64,000 bases of DNA from Cryptomeria japonica (Eukaryota; Streptophyta; Pinopsida; Cupressales; Cupressaceae), in contig NC_081410.1 in assembly GCF_030272615.1 (NCBI RefSeq), forward strand, positions 186,171,619-186,235,618. The letters run 5' to 3'. How positions within the stretch are numbered: the first letter of the stretch is position 1; every line of letters starts with the position of its first letter. A model generated the notes under the pieces. That model was not told where the DNA came from. It did no database searches and saw nothing but the letters and a program-made list of their open reading frames with translations. Both the position numbers and the translations under genes were made by a program. Positions 46,553-58,255 of the stretch are shown one piece after another.

Positions 46553-48967
46553 ATGGCCGCTGCATCTAAAATCCCTTCTAGTTCTACTAAACCTGAGGAA
46601 TCACCTAACTTTCTTAAAAAGAAGATGAAATACAATGCCCTATCTCAAATTCCCACTGGATTCATTGTCAAAGGAGATGTTTCAAGATATATTGATTGCA
46701 AACTAGAAGACCTAGGGTCTCTAGTGATTCATTCCCAGTTGAGTCTATTTTATGGAGACGATAAGAAGATTAAACCTGAATACAACATAATCGAAAAGAA
46801 GAAATTAAATAATGCAGTATATTTTCTCGAATAATTTACAGAAGAACATATCAAGATTATTCTAAGTAGGGTTCATGGTGATAAGATGTACCTTGAGCGA
46901 ACCCATGATATTACACCAGAGGCAATTCATGCCATGACCAGTTTCTGCAATGTTGGGGAAGTCCCCGTTCTTCGCAAGATCACCAAAACCAAAATGACAG
47001 AGCTCATTGGTTTTGTGAGTGACTAATGGGCAATGACTGTTAACACCATTAAAGATGACTTGGTGAAATATGCATGCATTTTCATCGGGTATAGAGTATT
47101 CTATGCTAGCAGAATGAATTATGTTCCTACAATTGCGGTGCATGTCGCTTATAGGATGATCAAGGGGAATGCAGAATGTGACTTATGTACCTGCATGCAG
47201 AAACAACTCATGGAGAACCTGAAATCGATCAAATTGGACAAAACTCTGAGGCTTAAGTTTGGTCAACTGCTTGTTGGTTTATTTTTCTACTTTCAAGGAT
47301 ATTTTCCTGGAGTCGATGATGTTCAATGGTTGAGTGACCTACCAATTTCCAGACAAATAAAGGAGAGTCTGCAAGTAGTGGGAACTGCATATCCAGAGAC
47401 TCTAAACATGTATTTTGATGAGTTCAGACTAAAGATGAACCAGAGAATGAGAATATTTGGTGATCTAGTTAAGAAATATGAAGATGACATCTATTTCACA
47501 ATCAAAATAGATCACTGCATAATGGAAGCGGTTGAACCCAGAGAAGATGTAGTTGATCCTATGGGCTATGAAGTGGTGAATGATATACTGATAGGGTATG
47601 CCTCTACCCTACTTGCTTCACCACTAGATCCCAAGAAGAAGACAACCAGTACTTACTTAGAAAGGATCAAACCTATTGAGGTACCGAAGCAGAAAAAGAG
47701 TAAAGCAGTGCTATCAGCATCGACATCGGTTACATATGTTGTCAGTCCTAAAGTGACCAAGAGGTCACCAGCTAAAAAGAAACTGAAGACTATTCCACAA
47801 AAGGTATTCGAAAGGAAGAGGAAAACCAGGAATAACTCACCGGATTCCGAAGGCACTAAATCGGAGGTAGAAATAAAGAAGAGAAGACAATCAAGCAAGA
47901 AGACGAAATCAATCGGTAATGTACCAGCAACCTCTACACTGGTAAATATAGATAATTCTTCTTATAAACCTATGACACATTGTCAAAGGACCATAAAGAA
48001 TATTAGAAGGAAAGTTATTGATGATTTAAAAGAATATTTTGATGATTTCAATGATAGTGAAAAGGAGGATGTTGAACAAGAACTTATTAAATATTTATGT
48101 GTTAATGATCGGCCACCTTCTGATATTAAGTCAGTTACTTCTAAATCTTTGTATGACTCTTTAGACAATAAATGGCGCATTGCCATTGAAAGGAACAAGA
48201 CATCAAGGAGAAAGTTTTTGCTCAATATTTTCCAGATGCCTCTAATTCAAAATTGTTTGAGATTATTGATAAGTACAAAGGCATTTTCTTCATGAGACAA
48301 AGAAGACTTCAGCTACTCGGAGGCAAAACTTTTGAAGTGGAAAAAGACACCCATCTGCAAGTTAAGGCAGCTATCAACATGCAAAAAGTATCTAAAGCTA
48401 ATCGACTGGTTGAGTAAGAGCCTGACCTATCCACAACCAAACCGGATGAAGTCTTTCATAGACTGGGTGAAAGAATAGCAGAACAAAATGACCCCATTGA
48501 TGTTGATGCACTAGATATTGAGGATATCACTCCAGAAAAGGAAAAAGCAGAAAAAGAGAAAGCAGAGAAAAAGAAGTAGGAAAAAGAGAAAGTAGAGAAA
48601 GAAAAACAAGAGAAAGAGCAAGTGGAGAAAGTGAGCCAAGAGAAGAAGAAGGAGGAAGTAGAGAAGAAGAAGGAGGAAGAGAAGAAGCAGAAGGAAGAAG
48701 AGAAGAAGGAGGAGGAAGCAAAGAAGAAAAAGGAGGAGGATAAAAAGAGGGAAGAAGAGCGAAAGAAAGAAAAAGAAGAAGAGGAGAAGAAAAGACAAGT
48801 GGAGATCAAGGCAAAAGAAGGAGGACAGACTCCTAAGGCAACTGGAGATCAAGACAAGCAGGTTGATCCCACTGATCCCACTGATTTGACTCTTTCCTGT
48901 CTAACTCAATCGGTTGATGAGATTGAGCTACTACGGAGCATTCAACTAGCACAGGAGAGATTGGAGA
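46553..48967 (+). pseudogene. ORF2 of N
   Basis: ATG 46553 (MAAASKIPSSS). The unknown domain spans 46650-47330: YIDCKLEDLGSLVIHSQL, RVHGDKMYLERTHDITPEAI, FIGYRVFYASRMNYVPTIA, LKFGQLLVGLFFYFQGYFPG. A YEDDIYFTIKIDHCIMEAVE segment matches the post-stop region of A. Then a basic segment with a KKRRQSSKKTK-like nuclear-signal-type run (about 47878), and after a frame change near 48202 a highly charged Glu/Lys coiled coil (48536-48830). Stops: TAA 46832, TAA near 47024, TAA near 48415, TAG near 48577. The gene ends in J-LTR sequence at about 48967. Confidence 0.8.
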
Positions 48968-49260
48968 TAGAAGTGTTAAGATGCAGAATATGTTGGTAAT
49001 GCAGTTTTGAGTGCCCAGAAGAGGATCTATTCAAGCAAGTTGTGCTACTTCTAGATCACACTACCTGTTGTTTTCTAATCACTACAATAGTCAAATCCCC
49101 TAACTGGGTAAGCTCTAACAAGCTTCATTGTACAAATACTTTAACAAGGTGATCCATTAGTTTGGATTCAGAAATCCTCTATTGAGGTTACTCCTAACAG
49201 GGTATATCTCCTAACAGAGATTTGGGATCTTTAACAGGATTCACTCCTAGCAAAGCATGT
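48966..49260 (+). repeat. Duplicated piece of the J 3' LTR inside N
   Basis: Matches 43312-43591, the J-LTR stretch just left of N, down to the insertion site CATGT. It shares 3'-LTR-specific bases (CCTAACTGGGTAAGCTC) against the J 5' LTR, so it came from this locus. Confidence 0.85.
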
Positions 49261-50392
49261 TGTTGGTGTTTTGATGATGTTTAGTTGTGGTTGTCATTGA
49301 TGGACACACACTTATTTGATGTATGAGTTATTCTCAATTGGTATTGTATGTCATTAAATGTATAGTCTTTGTTTGTTGAAGACTATCAGTGTTTTGCAGA
49401 AGATGCTTACCGGTCAAAGCATGACCGAAGACCCCAAGCGGTATGAAGACCTCAAGCAGAATGAAGACCGTGAGCGGAAGTTAATCTGTTGATCAGAACA
49501 CTATGTTCCAGTTTTCTAGTCTTCATTTGTTAATCGGTAATCGATATATTGTGTTAAACAACTATAATTATAATGTGTGATGAGTTATCATCCACCAACA
49601 CTTTGGCAGTGTTTCTGTGTCATGTTACCAAATGTGTCTAGATGCACTGTACCTAGGAAATTGTAGTCTAATCTTATTGGACCGACATGAAATTAGGTTC
49701 CTATATGAGGAAATCATGTCTAGAGTTTTGAAGAGTTGTTGATGTGTGCAAGTGTTGTAGAGAATATTAGGTCTTTGTGAGAAAAGGTATCTCCTGATAG
49801 AGATTGAGAGTGCAAAAGATAGAAGACTGAAGTAATGCTAGAATGCATTAACAAGGAGTTTTCAAGGAGCTAATCAAGCATTTTGTGCTACTATCTAGAT
49901 CATTCACTTGTTGATTACTAATATCTTCAAAAAGTCTGAAACCCTTAACCGAGTAGACCCAACCAAGCCTATTGTAAATCCTCTAACAAGGTGGTTCACA
50001 GTTGTGGATCTGAAATCCTCTAACAGGGTAGTCTTTAATAGGTTTTATCTCCTAATAGAGATCTAGATTCCTCACATGATCTGTTTTGGTGAAGAACGTT
50101 GTAAGGCCTTAACCGGTCTGACCTTAACTGTTCTGGTTGCTATTCTATAGATAGTTGACTTGTGAGTTTTACTCACCGTGGTTTTTCCCATTTGGGTTTC
50201 CACGTCAAAACATCTTGTGTTATGGTGATTGTGCTTCTGTGGGTGAATGCTTTATTTTCTATTTGGCTTGTTTGTGTTTTAACCAGTTTATTGTTTAATC
50301 TACTACACTGGTCTACAGTTCAAATTCTTAAGAGTTGTTTAAGTTTTTGGGTATACTAATTCACCCCCCCCCCCCCCTCTTAGTATTCATCA
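49261..50392 (+). repeat. Second LTR of N (1132 bp)
   Basis: Same family as 43592-44735, with a ~15-nt deletion near 49335 and scattered differences. C14 run near the end. Confidence 0.9.
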
Positions 50393-50673
50393 CATGTTTG
50401 TAGACCTTAACCGGTCAGTTACCTATTACTATAGATAGTTAAATTGTGAGTCCCATCTCACCGTGGTTTTTCCCCTTTAGGTTTTCCACGTATAAACACT
50501 TGTGTTATAGTGGATGTTTTGCTTATTGTGGATGCATTAATATCATTTTGGATTACATGCATAGTGTTTAACAAACTTGTTAAGTATATCTACTTGTCGG
50601 TGTTTAAAGTAGTATTTTTTTTGGTTTCACTAATTCACCCCCCCTCTTAGTGCTTTATAAGTCTATCATTGAA

Positions 50674-51216
50674 CTGCTAAGATAGCATCTTCTATGCCAG
50701 AATACAGTTCTAGTTTAAGCTCTGTTTGTTCTTGTCTGTAATCCTAAACCCTTTACTGGAATAACCCTTACATATATATCCTCACATACATAATCTCTCT
50801 GATATATTTCTCATCTCCTTTAATTACATATTCGCATTATGATCGATATCAAAATGATCTATCAAATTGACCTATATACCCTATACAATTTATCATGCCC
50901 TATGTTGGCTTACAAAGATAATTACAATATCAAATTACATGTCTGCCAGATAACATAAATGCATAAATATTAAAATCAATTGTCGATGTTGGATCCAAGA
51001 GATGTCGGCCGCCAATACCGATAACCATATTCTAAACCATGTCAGCCTCTATTGTCGGTAACCAAAGAAATCCTTCTGTCGTGTTGGTGCCGGTGTAGTG
51101 TCTGTGAAGTACCTATCGGTACACAACTGAACCAAAACATGAAGTTGTAACACAATACCATGCTGCCATCAATGACAACATAGTGAAACCAGCCAATTGA
51201 GTGTCAATTGCCAACA
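50674..51216 (-). repeat. 3' LTR of O, second segment
   Basis: Continues the LTR cut at 23910. Ends GTGTCAATTGCCAACA next to the purine tract. Confidence 0.9.
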
Positions 51217-51479
51217 ATCTCCCCCTTTGTCATTGATGGCAACACTCATGTGAAAAATGGTCAAGGTTTCATCTGTCGGTTTCATCCCGCCTGCTCCCCC
51301 TAAGATGAATTATCATTAATGAAAAATACTCCACATCTCCATATCTAAATAACTCCATAACTCCCCCTAATGTATACAACTCTTGTATTTTTTTTCACAT
51401 CTATATCACTCCCCCTTTGACATCAATGCCATCAAAAATTCCAAAAATAATGTCCCAAAAATATCTTACTAGAGCTTAA

Positions 51480-54400
51480 CCAATTTCAAAATTTTCAGAT
51501 AAGCCTTCTCCAGTAGCGCAAGATAGGTATCCCAACCTATTTTGAATGTGTTGGAAATAGATACAAGTCCATTTAGTATATGTGCAAATGACTCTTACTC
51601 ATTTACCTCTATTGGCATGGGCTTTCTCACCATATCTATACACTCTTTCTTATGTACGCTGAGTGAATCCAATCAAGGACTCACCAAGCCTCTCAGACTT
51701 CTAGCTCTTCATATAATTTTGTCTCTTTCCTTCTCAAGAACAAAAATTTGGTTTTACAAAATTAAAACTTGACCATCAATGGATGTAGTCAATGAAGTTT
51801 GTCTATCAAAAGTGTTAGCTATATTTGCAATTTTCTCCTGAAGTTCTTTTATCTGTTTATTCACATTAGTTTTAAGTATATCAGTGTTACAACATACCCT
51901 ATAAATATTTGTGCATTGCTTCAAAGAATTTTCTATTAGTTTCAGCTTCTCATCAATCTTTTTCTTCTCAAATTCAATTACCTGATCAAATGCAGCTCTC
52001 TTAGCCTAAGTAAACCTTTCCAGTGCTTGTTGTTTTGAAATCTATTGTAAGGATTGAAAATCCTTTGAAATATGCCTAGTAACTGTCTTAAGCTTGCCGG
52101 ATGGTCTCGTTTCCTTATCAATATTGCACTCTGGGACTAGTCTATGTAAAATAGTGATTGACTGATCAATAATCCCTTTGTTTATAGATCCCTCCTTCAT
52201 TAGTTTTTGTGTTGCCATCATCATGAGTTCAGTAGGACTCATCTTTGTTATGTTTTTCTTTTCAACCTGTGAGGTGTCAATTGACAACAATGATGGATCA
52301 ACTACCTATTCTCTGTCGAATTCCCATTTCTTCTCCTCTGAAGATTTATCATTTATAGCTTCCTCACTTACATCGGTGGCTTCGCCACTTGGTGCAGTCT
52401 CTGTAATTGTTGGTTCCTTTGTAGGAACTGTAACCTCAACCTATACATTTGTATCTGGAGGACTGTTATCCTTAATATTAGTATCTTGTACATCATTAAC
52501 TTTTTCACTCTGTGTTAACAAGTTTCTCAATATTGGTTTGTACATTTGTATCAACTGGGGGCTTCATTTCCACTATCTTAATATTTTTCAAAACTGAGGG
52601 TGAAGTACCCATAATCCCCTTTCCTTTTCCTTCAACTGAGGTGTCTACAGTGTCTGTCTTGGTTTCAGGTGAAGTAAAGAATCCTCTATTCTCTCCAAAT
52701 AATTTAACCCATGCTTTTTGAGTCTCCTTTATTATTTCATTTACCCTTCCTAGCATTAGACTAGTTATTCTATGTTTTCTATTAAAGACTTTTCTATCTG
52801 CCACCTCAATTGTCTTTTCCATTTAATCTGAAGCAATAGTAACACAAACAGATAATAGCTCTTGAATTTTAATATGCTTATCTTCTTGCATAGCTAACAG
52901 TCTTCTAGCATCTAACATATTATACAACAAAGCCAGTATTTGATTTTTCAATTTCTATTAAGGCTTTCTTATAAATATCCAAGTATAGTAGGACTACTTC
53001 CTCTACCTCTCTTTGTTCATCCTCCTCTAAGTGATCATACTAAAATTATACACTCTTTAACATTCCATCCTTAGTGATTTCATCTACTAATTTTGCACAA
53101 GTTTTAGGTGGAACCTTACCAAATTGAATAGTTGTATCAGTGTCATTCTTCTTCTTCCTCTTTACAGTACTGGATGCAGCTTAAGTGGTTGCCTTTGGTG
53201 CTTGCTTATGTATCGGTATTTTGAATGTAACCTTCCTAACCGGTTTCTTTTTAACTTCTACCTTTGCTTCCTCTATTCTATTTCTTACAACTCTCTTGAA
53301 TGCCAACGGTGTGTCATCCTCAGATTCAAATTCAGCAGTAACAGGCTCAATGTGTACTTCTAGATTCTTCCTCTCCCCGCCTTTCTCTGGGATAGCATCA
53401 ATTAATGCCTTGATGTCTTGTGAGACCTTCTCAACAAATTTGCTTGCTTTTCCTTCTTGTTTCTCTCTCTTCTTCCAGTTGAACTCTATTTCAACCTCAT
53501 GTGTTTTTTTGTTGTGCAGTACCACGGGCCTTCTCTGCCTCATCTATAGGTGCATTAATCAGCATTTTTGCATAAGCAACAAGAATCTGTGCATCCACCT
53601 CATGGCCCATATCCTCAATCCAAATCTTTCAGGGCTTAACTTCTTCCATAAGTGTTTCATCCTTCTTTACCATGAAGCATATTTCAGTTGAATATTTTTC
53701 TACAATATGCTTAGGTACCCCTACCCTAGACCTCATATATTTCTGGAATGCTTTGAAATACCCACAAAATTTATCATCTCTCTAACTTCCTAAAGAAGCA
53801 ATTGATTGTTTCAATTATCTCCCTACCGAGATGTCAAATTCCCATTGCCTCTTACCAAAACCGAGTGTATCAGTCATGAAAAATAACATTAAGCAAACTA
53901 TCAAGTTGCCATACTAGAAGGTTCCCTTCTTTTCTCCCTTAATCTTCCCTAGGTTTATTAACAACTCATCTAACATCCAACTGCATAGATTCAATTTCAC
54001 ATTTTCTCTCATTTTGTATGCAGCTAAAATGCATGAACTAGAAACAGAATTCAGTTGGTTTAACTGAGTTACCTTATACCCGATGATCATGCTACCAAGT
54101 CTGATGTGTGTGTCGGTAATAGTGCTCACTCTCATAGATCTCCTATCAGATGTCGCACTAGTGATTTTGTTCATGAAATCATTTTAAACCTTCTTACTTG
54201 GATATTTCCCAACCAATGGTAAACTAGTGGGATGACTTCCTTGGTGATCTTGTAAGGTCTGTCTAACCATATAAACTCCCCACATACTCTACTCAAAACA
54301 TACCTAATTATCTCATCTTCAAATTCTGAAATGTCTAGAATGTCGGTAAACCCTAAGTCTTCAATGTGCTTGTATGTTGGTTTGATCTTTCCAGATTCTC

Positions 54401-54646
54401 CCATCATCTCGCTCATATACATGCCCTTAATTTCTGATGTTCCCAAGTCCTCAATGTGACGTGAATATATGCCCTAACATCTTCAACATAGACAACTCCC
54501 TCTGGAACATGGGAAAATACTCCAATCGAATCTTCCAAGGTAGTCACATGTGGATACCGCTTGAAAATTGGTCAGGGGCGGTCCTTAACCTCTAATATAG
54601 TCGGGTTTGCAACAAAAATAGGAATAGATGATGATCTCACTTTCAT
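51480..54646 (-). pseudogene. ORF2 of O
   Basis: Probable start ATG 54646 (MKVRSSSIPIFVANPT, similar to L). Pieces: 54446-54171 (EIKGMYMSEM, HIEDLGFTDILDIS, RVCGEFIWLD, KITKEVIPLV), 54174-53914 (DRRSMRVSTITD, QLNQLNSVSSSCI), a basic region 53543-53181 (VRKVTFKIP), and helical parts 52822-52042 continuing weakly to about 51480. Many stops and frame changes. The same domain order as L and B supports a single ancestral ORF2. Confidence 0.7.
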
Positions 54647-55018
54647 GTTTAAAGATAAATACTTTTTGATCGCTCTTGGTGAAAACCTCCAACAAATTCT
54701 TCCAAACGCTGATGAAATCGCTCAAGAAGAAATCTGATTGCTTTGAAATGCCTTGATCTCTCTTAGTCAATTTGAAATCACTTTGGAATCACTTTGAGTG
54801 TAAGGTGATCAATAATGAAGTGGATTCGACCTTTTAACCTCTGAGAAAAACCCTAATATTCCATTAACATAAATGACTACTAGTGAAAGATACCAGATCT
54901 TGAATAGAACATATCCATGTCAGATAATCATCTCCAATATCTGGAACATCTTTCAGAACCTCTTCCCGGGTCATATGCAGCATCTTCATGAATTTTTCCT
55001 ACCCCTAAGGCATCTGCC

Positions 55019-56145
55019 TCAATTACTGAATGAGTTACCTATCGGTACAACAACAACCTCTTCTGTCGGATAAGTAACCGGTGCATTTCCATCTGATGAT
55101 TGTTATTTAGTCTTCCTAACCCATCTTTGAGTATGATATTGTCGGATTTTACTAACCTTCTCTTTCCCTTTCTCATTTGATCCTCCATTACCAACTGGTG
55201 GATTTCTGCTTCTACAAAATTTAACAATATGTCCAACCTCATTACATGCATAACATGTAACATTGTTCCTTTGAATTGCTTTGCTAAAACTGGTGAAATT
55301 GCTTGACCTGCACTGATTAGCCATATGTACAAACTTTCCACATGCATAGCATTTAACATTCATTATGCAATATTTTTTCTTATGGCCATACTTATTGTAT
55401 TTAGAACATTTTTCGAGAGCAGAATCAGGGTTCTAATTTTCTCTATTTCTACATTGCCTAGCCATGTGACCAAAACTATTGCAAACAAAACATATACCAT
55501 TAAATTTATAAGCATTAAATTGCCTTACCAGTGCCTTATGGTTTTGATCTTCATTAGCAGTACCAAAACTCTGTCCTTGCTCAAATCTAAGTCCACAGGA
55601 ATCTCCAATCTGCCTTTGTCTCTTCAATAACTCATCTAGTTGTGCTGAGCTAATCTTGAATTTTTCTTTATACTCACTTTCAGTTGTTAGATCTTCTCTC
55701 AAAATTATCATTTGTCTCTCAATCTCTTGTTCATTACTCTGGGATTGTACCAAATCAGTTCTCAGCGTATCATTCTCATGAACCAACCTACCACATTCTT
55801 CAAATTTGTTCTTCGGGGATACAACAAGATTTTCTTCCTTTTTCTCTCTACAATCTCCTTAGACATTCTCATAGTTATAATTTGCATTTCATTTTTCATA
55901 ACCATGTTCTCCTGACTCAATTTCTGACATTTTTCCTTAAGTGCATCTTTCTCTTCATCATCCTGACTTTGCAAAAGTTCCTTCCTCCTAGCTTGAATAG
56001 ATGGTAGCCTCTCTTGTAGGACAAAAATGAATTCCTTAGCAGAATTCAATTCATCTTGTAGCTCTAAGTTCTTCAATCTTTCAGCATCATAATCTTCAAG
56101 TGCCATCTCAAGTTGCTTCTCCAAGGCCATATCCATGGATTTCAT
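55019..56145 (-). pseudogene. ORF1 of O: coiled-coil protein with four zinc knuckles
   Basis: Start ATG 56145 (MKSMDMALEKQLEMALEDYD). A coiled coil follows. Knuckles: CFVCNSFGHMARQC, CSKYNKYGHKKKYC (second Cys lost), CYACGKFVHMANQC (Gly lost), CYACNEVGHIVKFC. A frame change near 55790-55860, a stop near 55436, a TAA near 55102; the family stop TGA is at 55019-55021. Close to ORF1 of L. Confidence 0.8.
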
Positions 56146-56190
56146 ATTCAAGATCTTCCTCAAGTTTTTAAACTTCCTCTAAGTCACAAG

Positions 56191-56202
56191 GCTTTGATAC
56201 CA
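56191..56202 (-). promoter_or_regulatory. Primer-binding site of O
   Basis: Minus strand TGGTATCAAAGC, two bases inside the LTR. Confidence 0.8.
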
Positions 56203-56204
56203 AT

Positions 56205-57123
56205 TATTGGAATCCAATAACATTGAAAGGGGGGTGAATTAGTGTTATACCGAAATGATTAATTTTAACCTTATTAAAACATGCATACACCAACCGGTAT
56301 ACCGGTACATACAGAATTGAAAGAAGTAAAGCAACCAATAAGACAATCACATAAATAAGAACCATAACACACAGAATTATATGTGGAAAACCTCAAAGAG
56401 GAAAAACCATGGTGGCATTTGTGACCTACAATATCAATCCACTGGCCATATGAAGAGATATTACAAAATATAAGGGGCCTGCACTTGCAGGAAGGCTTAT
56501 AGTCTAGAGAACACTACTCAATCACAAAAGGAGCCTCACTAACTACATAAAAATCCAGACTATAATCCAGAGATGTGTTGAACTGCTAAGATAGCATCTT
56601 CTATGCCAGAATATAGTTCCAGTTTAAGCTCTGTCTGTTCTGATCTATAATCCTAAACCCTTTACTGAAATAACCCCTACATAAAAATCCTCACATACAT
56701 AATCTCTCTGATATATTTCGCATCTCCTTCAATTACATATTCACATTATGATCAATATCAAAATGATCTATCAAACTTACCTATATACCCTATACAATTT
56801 ATCACACCTTATGTTGGCTTACAAAGATAATTACAATATCAAATTACCTGTCGACCAAATAACATAAATGCATAAATATTAAAATCAATTGCCGATGTCA
56901 GATCCAAGAGATTTCGGCCTCCAATACCGATAAACATTTTTTAAACCATGTCAGCCTCTATTACTGGTAACCAAAGAAATCATTTTGTCCTTCCAGTGTC
57001 AGTGTAGTGTTTGTGAAGTGCCTATCGGTACACAACTGAACCAAAACATGAAGGCACAACACAATTCCATGATTCCATCAATGGCAACATAGTGAAACCA
57101 ACCAATTGAGTGTCAATTACCAG
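56205..57123 (-). repeat. 5' LTR of O (919 bp)
   Basis: Plus strand TATTGGAATCCAATAAC (TGTTGG with one change) to GTCAATTACCAG. The outer end lacks the final ~3 bp expected from the left LTR (CCAACA). Confidence 0.85.
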
Positions 57124-57162
57124 CCCATAATAAGATGATACTATGTAGTAGTATGTGTAAAT
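57124..57162. repeat. 39-nt direct repeat flanking O, right copy
   Basis: F-LTR sequence repeated from 23486-23524, two mismatches. Confidence 0.8.
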
Positions 57163-58255
57163 ATTACAATGGGAAATGCACATGCATTCAAGAACACTGC
57201 CTAGCGCTCACTTCTCAAAATATGATGATCCAGAAGGCTACAACCCTTAGGGAAGGTTCACTACCTTACAGTAATGTTCAGAAAACAATCCGGTTAGGAT
57301 GAACTGAAAGAATAGCATCTCTTAATGTCTAATGACAGTTTTGGTTAAGCACAATTGTCTACCCTGCAACACACTCTACTCAATATACCACACTGAAGGA
57401 TAAATTTTCTTGTTCACACATACACCACTCTCTGATAATGCAGACTCCATACCCATACCCAAATTACATGAATATAACATCTATTTATACAAATCATCAA
57501 CCTTGACTACAAGGTCGACCAAACCCTCAACACCTAATTACAAAATTACATCATACAATACAATATTTAACCACCAGACCAATACAATGTCATGACGACA
57601 TATCATAGACCCAAATCAATCTCCTCGAATGTGCAACACCACTAGATATCTCACCAAGATCAATCGCAATGCACTACACCACCGAAAATGTTGCATAACA
57701 TGAATAATATCACCGGACCCATAAGATCTTCAATGATGTGGACAATGATCAATGCGGACCACCAAAACAAATAGGACATAATTAGGAAATACCAACAAGT
57801 ACGTTAGAATCATCCACAATAGCTACACCAACACCACTTAAACAAATCTTCATCGATCAACATGCTAACACTCAAGAACACTTAACAACATCAAATCGAA
57901 TAGGAAAGATAACTTGCAAAGAACCAAATCACAAACCATCTAAAATTAAGATACACACGAAGATCCCAAACACTCTCCCAAATATGCAACACAAGATATA
58001 ATCATTCTGGAGCACAACGGATCAAACACCAGAACACTACAACACTGAACACTAAAAGCCAATCTTCATACCATAATTTATAACTCGATCAAATCACCAC
58101 ATAGCATCATGAAATAAATAATGAATGAAGTATATTTAGTTGATTCAACATATCAAATAGATAAACCAACTAGATCAACTCACTACAATACCAAAACATA
58201 GGAAAATGTTGACATCAATGACAACAACATATCCTAACAGCAACAATATTCAATA
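57163..58255 (-). repeat. 5' LTR of F, second segment
   Basis: Continues F LTR alignment (to about 15450-16508). Ends AATATTCAATA where the left LTR has ATATCCAACA, then GAATC and E coding sequence. Confidence 0.85.

Larger units (their letters stand above)
43592..50392 (+). mobile_element. Element N: pol-less LTR retrotransposon with duplicated host flank
   Basis: CATGT at 43587-43591 and 50393-50397. 5' LTR 43592-44735, primer site variant 44738-44749, ORF1 44786-46111, ORF2 46553 to about 48967, then about 290 nt of J-LTR sequence (to CATGT 49256-49260), then a second N LTR 49261-50392. The expected 3' internal end with purine tract is missing. Confidence 0.85.
23911..50668 (+). mobile_element. 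Element J: pol-less LTR retrotransposon hosting K, L, M and N
   Basis: Perfect target duplication TTGAA (23906-23910, 50669-50673). LTRs start TGTTGGCTTGATGATGA and end GTGCTTTATAANTCTATCA, about 1.11 kb without insertions. Inside are primer site, ORF1 remnant 26550-27844, then (after L and M) ORF2 remnant 39429-42564, purine tract and 3' LTR. No pol. Confidence 0.9.
42804..50668 (+). repeat. 3' LTR of J, interrupted by N
   Basis: Segments 42804-43591 and 50398-50668, with N between them and CATGT duplicated. Ends AGTGCTTTATAAGTCTATCA before TTGAA. Confidence 0.85.
23525..57123 (-). mobile_element. Element O: pol-less LTR retrotransposon, minus strand, hosting J
   Basis: 3' LTR on the left (23525-23910 plus 50674-51216, split by J), purine tract (minus strand CAATGACAAAGGGGGAGAT, about 51217-51235), ORF2 and ORF1 remnants, primer site 56191-56202, 5' LTR 56205-57123. 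The LTR family is that of element C. No pol sequence between LTRs. Inserted in the 5' LTR of F. Confidence 0.85.
15218..58255 (-). mobile_element. Element F: Ty1/copia retrotransposon, filled with nested insertions
   Basis: Minus-strand copia element: 3' LTR on the left (15218-16508), pol and gag to 23226, primer site 23269-23280, 5' LTR beginning at 23283 and completed at 57163-58255 after element O. H interrupts gag-pol. Target duplication GAATT/GAATC. Domain order Gag, PR, IN, RT, RNase H is typical Ty1/copia. All genes are broken. Confidence 0.85.

Noticed and set aside
48536-48830. Glu/Lys repeat ORF as a host gene (caldesmon-like, neurofilament-like)
   Set aside because: It is the coiled-coil tail of ORF2 of N and continues the same remnant. 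Low complexity explains the resemblance.
48456-48852. Ser/Phe/Leu-rich minus-strand ORFs that look like membrane proteins
   Set aside because: Reverse complement of the Glu/Lys coiled-coil codons of N ORF2 gives artificial Ser/Phe/Leu runs.
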